Assembly (NCBI RefSeq): GCF_015355765.1
Contig: NZ_JACWNA010000003.1
Coordinates: 118,419 to 182,418 of the forward strand
Direction of reading: 5' to 3'
Origin: Actinomyces haliotis
GTDB taxonomy: Bacteria; Actinomycetota; Actinomycetes; Actinomycetales; Actinomycetaceae
Length of the DNA stretch: 64,000 nucleotides
Shown: one piece after another, positions 16,884 to 24,965 of the stretch
How positions within the stretch are numbered: position 1 is the stretch's first letter
Layout of the letters: each line of letters begins with the position of its first letter
The notes under the pieces: generated by a model
Databases searched by the model: none
Told to the model about the DNA's origin: nothing
The model's input: the letters and a program-made list of their open reading frames with translations, nothing else
Made by a program: the position numbers and the translations under genes

Positions 16884-17333
16884 GTGGAAGCTGACGCCGC
16901 TGAACAAGTGACACCGAACAGCGCCCGCGCCGACCTCGCCGTCCTCGACGAGGTCGAGGCCCGGTACGCGCACTGGCACCCTCCTGCGTGGGCCACCCTC
17001 ATCGCTCCCGCGGTGTACGGCCTCACCATGACCGCGCTCGTCATGCAGAGCTGGTGGGGCCTCCTTCTCGTCCTCCTCGTCGGTATCCCGGTGCAGGTCC
17101 TCGTCGACATCCACTTCGGCCGTCCGCGTGGGACCCGGCGGCGCCTCGCGGAGCTGCCGAGCGGATCGCGCCGGTGGCTCTCGCAGAGCCACTTCGTGTG
17201 GATCTTCATCGCTCCGACCCTCATGAACCTCGAGGTGCCGCACAAGCCCGTGCTCGCGTGCCTTGCCGGCCTCGCCGCGGCAGTCCACGTCTGGTTCTGC
17301 CTGCGCTGGTCCCGGACGGACGCCGATGCTTGA
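16884..17333 (+). CDS. Four-helix membrane protein, unknown
   Basis: Counted from GTG 16884 the product has 149 residues, with GAAAGGA about 11 nt upstream; GTG 16875 or ATG 16755 are alternative starts. After about 30 soluble residues come four hydrophobic segments: WATLIAPAVYGLTMTALVMQ, WWGLLLVLLVGIPVQVLV, FVWIFIAPTLMNLEV and VLACLAGLAAAVHVWFCL. A basic loop (RPRGTRRRL) lies between 2 and 3. The stop overlaps the start of the downstream regulator by 8 nt, a common arrangement for a small membrane protein with its own regulator. No family recognised. Confidence 0.7.
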   Translation: MEADAAEQVTPNSARADLAVLDEVEARYAHWHPPAWATLIAPAVYGLTMTALVMQSWWGLLLVLLVGIPVQVLVDIHFGRPRGTRRRLAELPSGSRRWLSQSHFVWIFIAPTLMNLEVPHKPVLACLAGLAAAVHVWFCLRWSRTDADA

Positions 17334-17643
17334 TCCCGTCATCCACCCGGTCAACCGGCTGCGGATCTGCGCCGTCCTGCGCTCGGTGCACGCGCTGAGC
17401 GACGGCGGCCGGCTCCCCAACGGCGGCGAGATGCGATTCAGCGCCCTGCGCGACGCCGTCGGGCTCTCGGACTCCGCGCTGTCGAAGCAGCTGAGCGCCC
17501 TCGAGGAGGCGGGCTACGTGGCGCGCCACCGCGACTACGGCTCGATGCGCGGCAAGGACATCGTCTGGGTGTCGCTCACGCCTGCCGGCCTCGCCGCCTT
17601 CGAGGGGCACGTCGCCGCGCTCCGAGAGATCGCGGCGCAGTAG
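17326..17643 (+). CDS. Winged-helix transcriptional regulator (single-domain, HTH_34-like)
   Basis: The 105-residue DNA-binding protein has NRLRICAVLRSVH as helix 1, MRFSALRDAVGLSDSALSKQLSALEEAGYV as the helix-turn-helix, and VWVSLTPAGLAAFEGHVAAL as wing and last helix. This layout fits the PadR/MarR-like winged-helix family whose members lack a ligand domain. ATG 17326 lies inside the upstream membrane gene, so the two are translationally coupled. The palindromes at 16831-16870 are the natural candidate binding sites (autoregulation, inference). Confidence 0.85.
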   Translation: MLDPVIHPVNRLRICAVLRSVHALSDGGRLPNGGEMRFSALRDAVGLSDSALSKQLSALEEAGYVARHRDYGSMRGKDIVWVSLTPAGLAAFEGHVAALREIAAQ

Positions 17644-17707
17644 CCCTGGGCCTGGGGCCGGTGCGCGACCGGCGCACGACCCTGGCCGGCCTGGCACCAG
17701 CACCCGC

Positions 17708-17780
17708 GTCGAACACGTACCTTTCGCGTCGATCGCGGTGCTCGCAGTACCGACCTCGGCGCGAAAGGTGCGCGTTCGAC
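17708..17780. repeat. Long imperfect inverted repeat after the regulator
   Basis: Arms 17708-17728 and 17760-17780 are 21 nt each with two mismatches, enclosing 31 nt. The left arm begins GTCGAACACGTACCTTTCGCG; the repeat at 16718 carries GTCGAGCTCGTACCTTCCG, so the two belong to one sequence family. The pair brackets the membrane protein/regulator operon. Confidence 0.6.
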
Positions 17781-17806
17781 GAGGTCAGCCCGACCGCCCC
17801 GTCTTC

Positions 17807-17840
17807 TGACCGAACTCAGCGCGCCACACGACCGAATTGA
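17807..17840 (-). repeat. Dispersed repeat A, copy 2 (inverted)
   Basis: On the minus strand TCAATTCGGTCG and TGAGTTCGGTCA lie 22 bp apart, in the same arrangement as copy 1 at 13242. About 27 of 34 positions match copy 1. Confidence 0.75.
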
Positions 17841-17873
17841 GCGGTGGGGCGTTCCGTCGGCTGGGATCAGGGC

Positions 17874-18398
17874 TCAGGTGTCCCGATCTCGCGGTTCAGA
17901 TGTCCCGATCTCGACGTTCTGCGCCTGCTCGGCGAGACGGCGCTGGATGCCGCGGGGCGTGAGCGACTCCTGCGCCTTCGCGAAGCCGTAGAGCCAGCGC
18001 CAGCCCAGCAGCGCGATCGCTCCACCGACGACCAGCGGGGCCGCCTCGTGCAGCGCCACCGCCGCGCCGAGCAGGAACGCCCGACGCGCCAGCCACAGCG
18101 CGCACACGACCACGAGCACGACGACCCCCTCGGGCACCGGCGACTCCAGGTGGTCCCCGTCGCGTCGCGTGAAGCCCCAGGCCACGAGCCAGCCCCACAC
18201 GAGCGAGCCCAGCCCGTCCCGTCCGAGGCCTCCGGCGACGGACATGTCGTGCCCCGACGCGGCGACGAGCACCGCGACCAGGACGACGGCGACGACGTCG
18301 GCCGGGACGACGAGCCACCAGCGCGTCCGCCTCCCGCGCGTCCACGGGCGGTCCGGCCCGTCGGGCACGGCGGGCGTCCAGCTGATCGGCTCCTTCAC
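17874..18398 (-). CDS. Membrane protein of unknown function whose C-terminus lies in repeat B
   Basis: The 174-residue product has three to four hydrophobic segments (WWLVVPADVVAVVLVAVLVA, LGSLVWGWLVAWGFT, VVVLVVVCALWLARRAFLLG, AAPLVVGGAIALLGWRWLY) and then a charged tail. The final residues, VEIGTSEPRDRDT, are translated from the dispersed repeat B, and the TGA is at its very end. The original C-terminus therefore seems to have been replaced or extended. It lies 42 bp downstream of the MBL gene on the same strand. No family recognised. Confidence 0.7.
   Translation of the reverse strand: MKEPISWTPAVPDGPDRPWTRGRRTRWWLVVPADVVAVVLVAVLVAASGHDMSVAGGLGRDGLGSLVWGWLVAWGFTRRDGDHLESPVPEGVVVLVVVCALWLARRAFLLGAAVALHEAAPLVVGGAIALLGWRWLYGFAKAQESLTPRGIQRRLAEQAQNVEIGTSEPRDRDT
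17877..17912 (-). repeat. Dispersed repeat B, copy 2 (inverted)
   Basis: On the minus strand GAGATCGGGACATC (17912-17899) and GAGATCGGGACACC (17890-17877) lie 22 bp apart, matching copy 1 at 14668 apart from one base in the second motif. The copy forms the last codons of the membrane gene at 17874. Confidence 0.85.
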
Positions 18399-18440
18399 AG
18401 CGCTGAGCCTACGAGCGCCGCCGCCCCGCGAACCGGGACC

Positions 18441-19271
18441 TCAGATCTCCCAGGAGGCGCCGGCCGTCGCGGCCTCGAGCGGGCCGTCGTAGACCTGCGC
18501 CGCCTCGGCGAGCGGCACGTCGTGCTCGGTCCAGGGCTGGATGTGGGTGAGGACGAGAGCACCGGCGGGGGCGCGGCCGCCCTCGCCGCTCGTGCCGGCC
18601 GCCAGCTCGCCGGCGCGCTTGCCGGTGAGGTGCATGCCGCGCAGGGTGTCGCGCCCCTCGACGAAGGCCGCCTCGGACAGGAGGAGGTCGACGCCGTCGG
18701 CCATGGCCTCGATGCCGGGGCACAGGTCCGTGTCCCCGGTGAAGGCCAGCGACACCGTGCGCGGCGAGCCGTCCTCGCCGGCCTCCTCGCTGGGGCCCTC
18801 GACGCGGTAGCCGTAGGCCTCGACGGGGTGGACCGCCTCGAAGGGCGTGATCGTCATGGGACCGACCTGGACGCTCTCCCCCGGCACGGCGGTGCGGAAG
18901 GTGAACTCGGTCGAGTAGGTCTCCGACGCCGGGGTGCCGTCGACGCCGTTGAGGCGCGGCAGCAGCTCGGACGGGCCCAGGGTGAGGACCGGCCCGAGAG
19001 CGCCCTCGGGGTACCAGCGGCGGAACACGTGCATGCCGACGAGATCGACCATGTGGTCGGCGTGGCAGTGGGAGATCGCCAGGGCGTCGAGGTCGCGCGG
19101 GTCGACGTGGTTCAGCATCTGCCCCATCGAGCCCGGGCCGAGGTCGAGGACGACGGACCAGGTGCGCTCGAAGCCGTCGGCGTCGGTCCCGCGCGCCTGC
19201 ACGAGGTAGCTGGACGCGGAGGACTCGGGCCCTGACATGGAGCCGGTGCAGCCGATGACGGTGAGCTTCAT
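18441..19271 (-). CDS. MBL-fold metallo-hydrolase next to murI
   Basis: The 276-residue metallo-beta-lactamase-fold enzyme has the two-metal motif SHCHADH (His68, His70, Asp72, His73), and later FTGDTDLCPG (bridging Asp) and THIQPW (last His). It corresponds by position to mycobacterial Rv1339, downstream of murI, which has been reported as an atypical cAMP phosphodiesterase. Transfer of that activity here is inference. It follows murI by 15 bp. Confidence 0.85.
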   Translation of the reverse strand: MKLTVIGCTGSMSGPESSASSYLVQARGTDADGFERTWSVVLDLGPGSMGQMLNHVDPRDLDALAISHCHADHMVDLVGMHVFRRWYPEGALGPVLTLGPSELLPRLNGVDGTPASETYSTEFTFRTAVPGESVQVGPMTITPFEAVHPVEAYGYRVEGPSEEAGEDGSPRTVSLAFTGDTDLCPGIEAMADGVDLLLSEAAFVEGRDTLRGMHLTGKRAGELAAGTSGEGGRAPAGALVLTHIQPWTEHDVPLAEAAQVYDGPLEAATAGASWEI

Positions 19272-19286
19272 GGATCTCCTCGGGGA

Positions 19287-20264
19287 TCAGGAGGGTGGGA
19301 CGGGGTCGGGGAGGTCGGGGGTCTCGGACGCGGTCGACGCGGCCTGGGACGGGCTCGCGGCGGGTGCGCCGCCGCCGAGCGCGCCGTCCCGGTCGGCGAC
19401 GAGGCGGGCCGGGGCGGGCGCGTCGGAGGAGAAGACCATGTGGGTCGAGCCGGGCACGAGGTCGGCACGGGAGACGCGCCCGACCTCGGGGCCCAGGAAT
19501 CGGCGGGCGAGCACCGCGAAGGACTCGGGGTCCCCGGTGGAGCGGAACTCGTGGCGGGGCGCGGGCGCCTCGGGGTCGCGCAGGACGTCGCGGCGGGCGA
19601 GCTCGCGGTAGACGTCCTTGGCGGTCTCCTCGCTGGAGGTGACGAGGGTGACGTCCTCCCCCATGACGTAGGAGATGGGGCCGATGAGCAGCGGGTAGTG
19701 GGTGCACCCCAGGATGAGGGTGTCGACGTCGAAGTCGCGCATGGGAGCCAGGTACTCCTCGGCGGTGGCCATGACCTCGGGGCCGGTGGTGATCCCGCGC
19801 TCGGCGAGCTCGACGAAGCGCGGGCAGGCCTCGGAGAAGAGCTGGACGTCGGGGACGGCCTCGAGGGCGTCCGAGTACGCGCGCGAGCGCACGGTGCCCT
19901 GGGTGGCGATGAGGCCGATGCGCCCGTTGCGGGTGACACGGGCGGCGGCGCGTGCAGCGGGGTGGATGACCTCGATGACGGGGACGCCGCGCTCCTCGGT
20001 GTAGCGGCGGCGGGCGTCGTGCAGCACAGCGGCGGAGGCGGTGTTGCAGGCGATGACGAGCATCTTGACGCCGGCGTCGACGAGCTCGTCCATGATGCCG
20101 AGGGCGAGGCTGCGGACGTCGGAGATGGAGCGCGGCCCGTAGGGGCTGTGGGCGGTGTCCCCGATGTAGAGGATCTGCTCGCCGGGGAGCTGGTCCATGA
20201 CCGCGCGCGCCACCGTCAGGCCGCCGACTCCTGAGTCGAACATACCGATGGGCGCGTCATTCAC
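19287..20264 (-). CDS. murI: Glutamate racemase
   Basis: The 325-residue enzyme makes D-glutamate for peptidoglycan. It has [12 protein letters not shown] at the start and both catalytic cysteines: Cys73 in IACNTASA and Cys187 in LGCTHYPLL. About 50 extra C-terminal residues rich in A, S and P exceed the usual length of about 265-275. The start codon is GTG, 7 nt after TAGTCT. It follows DUF2017 by 10 bp, but its own -10 box overlaps the DUF2017 stop. Confidence 0.96.
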   Translation of the reverse strand: MNDAPIGMFDSGVGGLTVARAVMDQLPGEQILYIGDTAHSPYGPRSISDVRSLALGIMDELVDAGVKMLVIACNTASAAVLHDARRRYTEERGVPVIEVIHPAARAAARVTRNGRIGLIATQGTVRSRAYSDALEAVPDVQLFSEACPRFVELAERGITTGPEVMATAEEYLAPMRDFDVDTLILGCTHYPLLIGPISYVMGEDVTLVTSSEETAKDVYRELARRDVLRDPEAPAPRHEFRSTGDPESFAVLARRFLGPEVGRVSRADLVPGSTHMVFSSDAPAPARLVADRDGALGGGAPAASPSQAASTASETPDLPDPVPPS

Positions 20265-20271
20265 GCGCCCC

Positions 20272-20277
20272 AGACTA
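20272..20277 (-). promoter_or_regulatory. -10 box of a leaderless transcript (murI)
   Basis: TAGTCT on the minus strand, 7 nt before GTG 20264 and overlapping the last codons of DUF2017. murI can be transcribed separately from clpS. Confidence 0.5.
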
Positions 20278-21030
20278 TGAGCGGGCCTCCGGGTGGAGGA
20301 GGACGGCCACCAGTGATTCCTGCCACCAGGTGATCATGTCGTAGGCGAGGGCCAGCCCGCGGCGCCAGCGCGTGTCCTCGTCCTCCCCCTCCGGCGCGTC
20401 CTCGTAGGCGAGGGCGTGGACGTCGTCGGCGTCCTCGGCGTCCTCGATGCCGAGCCGCTCCGCGAGCACGAGGCGGGCGTCGTTGAGGGCGCCGAGCCAG
20501 CTCCCCTCCTCACCGCGGCGCACGAGGACGGAGCCGGCCTCGCCGGTCGGCTCGAGGAGCTCGGCGACGACGCCCTCGAGCCGCTCGTGCTTGAGGGCTC
20601 GAAGGTGGCCGCGGGTCATGCCGACGACCTCCACCGCGACGTCGGGGTCCTCGGAGGCGTCCGGCAGGAGCACCTCGAGGAGCGGTGCCAGGGAGGCCGG
20701 GACGCCGCCGGCCAGTGAGCGGGCCGCGGCCGGCCCGGCGTCCTCGGGGTCGGGCGCGGCGAAGTCGAGCGAGGCGAGCACGGCGGCGTCCTCGGCGCTC
20801 TCGCCGTCCCGGGCGACGGCGAGAGCGGGCCGCCCGGCACCTTCGGTCGTGCTGCTCCCCCAGTCGGTAGCGTCATGCCCGCCGCGCTCCGCCCTCGCGT
20901 CACTCTCGACGGGGCTCCCGGCGCTGGCGAGAACACCGCCGACCTGGTCGAGCAGCCCGGCGATGAACTCGCGCTCCCAGGCCTCCAGCCCGGAGGTCCA
21001 GCCGTCGGGGACGGGGACGAAGCCCCGCAT
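20275..21030 (-). CDS. DUF2017 domain protein
   Basis: The 251-residue acidic protein belongs to the actinobacterial DUF2017 family found between clpS and murI. It begins [30 protein letters not shown] and ends in helices that include [16 protein letters not shown] and [20 protein letters not shown]. The low-complexity insert near 45-80 is not typical of the conserved part. Its ATG shares a base with the clpS stop (TGATG), so translation is coupled. Function unknown; a link to ClpS/Clp proteolysis is inferred from constant linkage. Confidence 0.9.
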   Translation of the reverse strand: MRGFVPVPDGWTSGLEAWEREFIAGLLDQVGGVLASAGSPVESDARAERGGHDATDWGSSTTEGAGRPALAVARDGESAEDAAVLASLDFAAPDPEDAGPAAARSLAGGVPASLAPLLEVLLPDASEDPDVAVEVVGMTRGHLRALKHERLEGVVAELLEPTGEAGSVLVRRGEEGSWLGALNDARLVLAERLGIEDAEDADDVHALAYEDAPEGEDEDTRWRRGLALAYDMITWWQESLVAVLLHPEARS

Positions 21031-21350
21031 CAGGCAGCCTCGTCGGCCGCGCCCTCGGCGGCGACGGGCTCGATGGTGGCGCGCAGGCCGTAGGAGTGCA
21101 TGGCGGTGACGTCGACCTCCATGCGCTCACGGGCGCCGCGGGAGACGACGGCGCGATCGGCCGTGTGGACCTCCATCATGCGCCGCTCGGCGAGAGGAAG
21201 GGGGAAGCCGAAGTAGGTGTGGAAGACCCACACGACGTAGTCCATGGTGTTGACCGGGTCGTCGTGAACGACGGTGCACCACTCCCGCGCGAGGTCGAGG
21301 CGCTGGTCCCGCTGGGTGACGGGTTCGGCGACAGGGGTCCGGGGAGGCAT
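21030..21350 (-). CDS. clpS: ATP-dependent Clp protease adaptor ClpS
   Basis: The 106-residue adaptor delivers N-degron substrates to the Clp protease. The core WCTVVHDDPVNTMDYVVWVF is present, including the D-D-x-V-N-T-M stretch that binds N-terminal residues. MMEVHTADRAVVSRGARERME follows, corresponding to the V-H-x-x-G-x-A region (here T-A-D instead of x-x-G). Length is normal. Confidence 0.95.
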   Translation of the reverse strand: MPPRTPVAEPVTQRDQRLDLAREWCTVVHDDPVNTMDYVVWVFHTYFGFPLPLAERRMMEVHTADRAVVSRGARERMEVDVTAMHSYGLRATIEPVAAEGAADEAA

Positions 21351-21356
21351 GGGGCA

Positions 21357-21362
21357 AGGCTA
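21357..21362 (-). promoter_or_regulatory. -10 box of a leaderless transcript (clpS-DUF2017)
   Basis: TAGCCT on the minus strand, 6 nt before ATG 21350. Confidence 0.5.
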
Positions 21363-21610
21363 GCGGCGCTCCCCTCCATGACGACGGACGGGAGGGGCCC
21401 CGCGGGTCACAGGACGGCAACGGCGCCGTGAGGTGGGACTCGCCGTCACTGGGACGCCCGATGCGAGATCCCGCGCACGCCACCGGGTCACCCGGCTCGT
21501 GCCCCCGGTATCCGGCGGAGGCGCGGACCGGAGAGCGCAGGCCGGAGCCGCGTCCCCGTGCGGGCCAGAGTGTGCGGGCCGCGCCCACCCTCCGGGGCGC
21601 GTCCGCACGC

Positions 21611-21616
21611 TAGGGT
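21611..21616 (+). promoter_or_regulatory. -10 box of a leaderless transcript (pncB)
   Basis: TAGGGT, 7 nt before ATG 21624. The frame is open further upstream, so this box is the reason for choosing that ATG. Confidence 0.5.
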
Positions 21617-21623
21617 CACTGTC

Positions 21624-23021
21624 ATGACAAGCCGCCCGGCCCCCGCCCCGTCCGCCACCCCGTCACCGAGCACCTCGCTGCTGACGGACATGTACGAGCT
21701 CACGATGCTCCAGGGCGCCCTGCGCTCGGGCCGCGCCGAGCGGCGCAGCGTCTTTGAGCTCTTCGGCCGCTCACTGCCCGCCTCGCGGCGCTTCGGCGTC
21801 GTCGCCGGCACGGGCCGGCTCCTGGACGCCATCGAGGCCTTCACCTTCACCCCGGAGCAGATCGACTTCCTCCACCGCACCCACGTCGTCGACGACACGA
21901 CCCTGGACTACCTGCGCGACTACCGCTTCAGCGGGAACGTCCGCGGCTACGCCGAGGGCGAGTGCTACTTCTCCGGCTCGCCGCTCCTCACGGTCGAGGG
22001 CACCTTCGCGGAGGCATGCATCCTGGAGACCGTCGCGCTGTCGATCTTCAACTACGACTGCGCCGTCGCCTCGGCCGCCTCCCGCATGACGATCGCCGCC
22101 CACGGCCGACCCTGCGCCGACTTCGGCGCGCGCCGCGCCGAGGAGCAGGCCGCCGTGGCCGCCGCCCGCGCCGCCGTCGTCGGCGGCTTCACCTCGACCT
22201 CGAACCTCGAGGCCGGCATGCGCTACGACATCCCCACGGTGGGCACCTCAGCCCACTCCTTCACGCTCCTGCACGACTCCGAGGCGGAGGCCTTCGCGGC
22301 GCAGGTCGCGGCCCTCGGCCCGGGCACGACGATCCTCGTCGACACCTACAACATCGAGCGCGGGATCACCCGCGCCGTCCAGGCCGCGCGCGACGGCGGC
22401 GGCGAGCTCGGCGCGGTCCGCCTCGACTCCGGCGACCTCGTGGCCGAGGCCTTCAAGGCCCGCAAGCAGCTCGACGACCTGGGCGCCACGAGCACGAGGA
22501 TCACCGTCACCAACGACCTCGACGAGTACGCCATCGCGGCGCTCGGAGCGGCCCCGGTCGACTCCTACGGCGTCGGCACGAAGCTCGTCACCGGCTCCGG
22601 TCGCCCCACGGCGGCGCTCGTCTACAAGCTCGTCGAGCGCGTCGACGACGACGGCGTCATGCAGGAGGTCGCCAAGTTCTCCGCGGGCGGCAAGGCCACC
22701 GTCGGCGGGCGCAAGTGGGCCGGACGCGTCCTGGACGCCAGGGGCACGGCCGTCGAGGAGCTCGTCGTCTCCGCCCGGGAGGAGGGCGAGGCCCTCGCGG
22801 CGCTCGAGGAGGCCGGTGCCCGCCCGCTCCAGGTGGACCTGGTGAGGAACGGCGAGATCGTCGAGGAGCACCGTGGGCCGCAGGCCCTCAAGGCCGCCGC
22901 CGAGCGCCACCGCGCCTCGCGCGCCGAGCTGCCCTACGACGCCTGGCGCCTCTCGGAGGGCGAGCCGGCCGTCCCGACGCGCCACCTCGACCTCGACGGC
23001 CGCAAGACGCTTCAGGGCTGA
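21624..23021 (+). CDS. pncB: Nicotinate phosphoribosyltransferase
   Basis: The 465-residue enzyme converts nicotinate and PRPP to nicotinate mononucleotide in NAD salvage. Motifs: SLLTDMYELTMLQGALRSGRA at the N-terminus, the FGARRAEEQ loop, GGFTSTSNLEAG, GTSAHSFTLLHDSEAEAF (with the phosphorylatable His region), LVDTYNIERG, RLDSGDL, and GVGTKLVTG. It stands divergent from clpS, as pncB1 does in mycobacteria. Confidence 0.95.
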   Translation: MTSRPAPAPSATPSPSTSLLTDMYELTMLQGALRSGRAERRSVFELFGRSLPASRRFGVVAGTGRLLDAIEAFTFTPEQIDFLHRTHVVDDTTLDYLRDYRFSGNVRGYAEGECYFSGSPLLTVEGTFAEACILETVALSIFNYDCAVASAASRMTIAAHGRPCADFGARRAEEQAAVAAARAAVVGGFTSTSNLEAGMRYDIPTVGTSAHSFTLLHDSEAEAFAAQVAALGPGTTILVDTYNIERGITRAVQAARDGGGELGAVRLDSGDLVAEAFKARKQLDDLGATSTRITVTNDLDEYAIAALGAAPVDSYGVGTKLVTGSGRPTAALVYKLVERVDDDGVMQEVAKFSAGGKATVGGRKWAGRVLDARGTAVEELVVSAREEGEALAALEEAGARPLQVDLVRNGEIVEEHRGPQALKAAAERHRASRAELPYDAWRLSEGEPAVPTRHLDLDGRKTLQG

Positions 23022-23077
23022 GCCACCGCCACGGGTCCCTCCGCGGCGGCCCGGGCTGCCGACGGCCTCCCAGCACG

Positions 23078-23121
23078 ACGACGTCGCCCGTCTCCCCACG
23101 TGGGGAGACGGGCGACGTCGT
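23078..23121. terminator. Perfect 44-bp palindrome, likely bidirectional terminator
   Basis: The sequence from 23078 to 23121 is its own reverse complement (22 bp each side of the centre at 23099/23100). It lies between the convergent pncB and helicase genes. The RNA hairpin would be very stable, but there is no T-run. Confidence 0.7.
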
Positions 23122-23147
23122 GCTCGAGCCGGACCGGTTCCAGGCGC

Positions 23148-24965
23148 TCAGCGCTTGCCGACGAACCAGCGGCGGAGCGTCTGGACGCGCTTCTCGATCT
23201 GCTCGGTGGAGGCCTGGGCGACCTCGGGGCCGCCGCACACGCGGCGCAGGTCGTTGTGGACGACACCGTGGGGCTTGTTGGTCCGGCGCGCCCAGGCCGC
23301 GACGAGCTGGCTGAGCTCCTTGCGGGCGGCCTGACGGCGGCGGGCGTCATCGACGCCGGAGTTGGCCCGGCGCTGCTTGGCGGCTGCGGCCTCGCGCTTC
23401 TGGGAGGCGATCTGCTTGTCCTGGCGCTGGCGCAGGAGGGCGGTCACCTGCTCAGGCTCGAGCAGGCCCGGCAGTCCGAGGTACTCCTGCTCCTCGACGC
23501 TCCCGACCATGGCGCCGGTGCCGAACTCGCCGCCGTCGAACAGGACGCGGTCGAACTCAGCGGTGGAGCCCATGGACTCGTAGCCGCCCAGGAGGTCGTC
23601 GGAGGCCTTCTCCTCCTTGTTGGCCTGCTCGATGAGGCTGTCCTCGGCCCAGCCGAAGACCTCGTCCTCGTTGGAGGCGGGGCGGCCGAGGACGTGGTCG
23701 CGGGCGACCTCCATCTCATTGGCCAGGCCCAGGAGGGGCGTGACCGTGGGCAGGAAGACGCTGGCGGTCTCGCCGCGGGCGCGGGAGCGCACGAAGCGCC
23801 CGACGGCCTGGGCGAAGAACAGCGGGGTGGAGGTGCTCGTCGCGTAGACGCCGACGGCGAGGCGGGGCACGTCGACGCCCTCGGAGACCATGCGCACGGC
23901 CACCATCCACCGGTCGGTGGACTCCGAGAAGGTCTCGATACGGCTGGAGGCGCCCGAGTCGTCGGACAGGACGACGGTGGGCGACTCGCCGGTGATGGCT
24001 CGCAGCTGCTTGGCGTAGGCGCGGGCCCTGGTCTGGTCGGTGGCGATGACGAGGCCGCCGGCGTCGGGGACCTGGCGGCGCACCTCGGTGAGACGCTGGT
24101 CGGCGGCGGCGAGGACGGCGGGGATCCACTCCCCCGTCGGGTCCAGCGCGGTGCGCCAGGCCTGGGCCTCGAGGTCCTTGGTGAGGGGCTCGCCGAGCCG
24201 GGCGGCGACCTCGTCCCCGGCCTTGGTGCGCCAGCGCATCTCACCCGAGTAGGTCATGAACATGACGGGGCGGACGACGCCGTCGCGCAGCGCGTCGGAG
24301 TAGCCGTAGGAGTAGTCCGCCTTGGAGCGCTTGATGCCGCCCGTCTCCTCCGTGTAGCGGACGAAGGGGATGGGCGAGGTGTCCGAGCGGAAAGGCGTCC
24401 CCGTGAGCGCGAGGCGTCGCCGGGCGGGTGTGAAGGCCTCGCGGATGGCGTCGCCCCAGGACAGGGCGTCGCCGCCGTGGTGGATCTCGTCGAGGATGAC
24501 GAGGGTGCGGGTGCGGTCGGTGCGGGCCCGGTGGAGGTTGGGGTTGGCGGCGACCTGCGCGTAGGTGAGGGCGACACCGTCGAAGCGCGAGCCGAGCGCC
24601 CCCTGGCTGTTGGTGTAGCTGGGGTCGATGTGGATGCCGACGCGCGCAGCGGCCTCGGCCCACTGGTACTTGAGGTGCTCGGTGGGGCACACGATGGTGA
24701 CCTTGTGGGCCTCGCCCGCGGAGAGGAGCTCGGTGGCGACGCGCAGAGCGAAGGTCGTCTTGCCGGCGCCGGGGGTGGCGACGGCGAGGAAGTCCTGCGG
24801 CCCCTCCGCCAGGTACTTCTCGAGGGCGGCGGCCTGCCAGGCGCGCAGCGGACGCGACGTGCCCCAGGCAGCACGCTGCGGGTACGCCGGGGAGAGGTTC
24901 TCCGCGGCGAAGATCGAGGGCTGGTGCGGGTTGCTGGACGCCTGGGAGCCTCGCGCGGGGCTCAC
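23148..24965 (-). CDS. DEAD/DEAH-box helicase linked to DUF3039
   Basis: The 605-residue superfamily 2 helicase has an N-terminal segment RPLRAWQAAALEKYLAEGP, Walker A VATPGAGKTTFAL, motif II LVILDEIHHGGD, motif III ALTGTPFRSD, and a C-terminal half with DQTRARAYAKQL, VSEGVDVPRLAVGVYAT and QAVGRFVRSRARGE (motif VI). It resembles XPB/RecG-like ATP-dependent DNA helicases found in actinobacteria beside DUF3039. GTG 24965 overlaps the DUF3039 stop (GTGA), showing translational coupling. The longer frame upstream is the shadow of DUF3039. Confidence 0.9.
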   Translation of the reverse strand: MSPARGSQASSNPHQPSIFAAENLSPAYPQRAAWGTSRPLRAWQAAALEKYLAEGPQDFLAVATPGAGKTTFALRVATELLSAGEAHKVTIVCPTEHLKYQWAEAAARVGIHIDPSYTNSQGALGSRFDGVALTYAQVAANPNLHRARTDRTRTLVILDEIHHGGDALSWGDAIREAFTPARRRLALTGTPFRSDTSPIPFVRYTEETGGIKRSKADYSYGYSDALRDGVVRPVMFMTYSGEMRWRTKAGDEVAARLGEPLTKDLEAQAWRTALDPTGEWIPAVLAAADQRLTEVRRQVPDAGGLVIATDQTRARAYAKQLRAITGESPTVVLSDDSGASSRIETFSESTDRWMVAVRMVSEGVDVPRLAVGVYATSTSTPLFFAQAVGRFVRSRARGETASVFLPTVTPLLGLANEMEVARDHVLGRPASNEDEVFGWAEDSLIEQANKEEKASDDLLGGYESMGSTAEFDRVLFDGGEFGTGAMVGSVEEQEYLGLPGLLEPEQVTALLRQRQDKQIASQKREAAAAKQRRANSGVDDARRRQAARKELSQLVAAWARRTNKPHGVVHNDLRRVCGGPEVAQASTEQIEKRVQTLRRWFVGKR

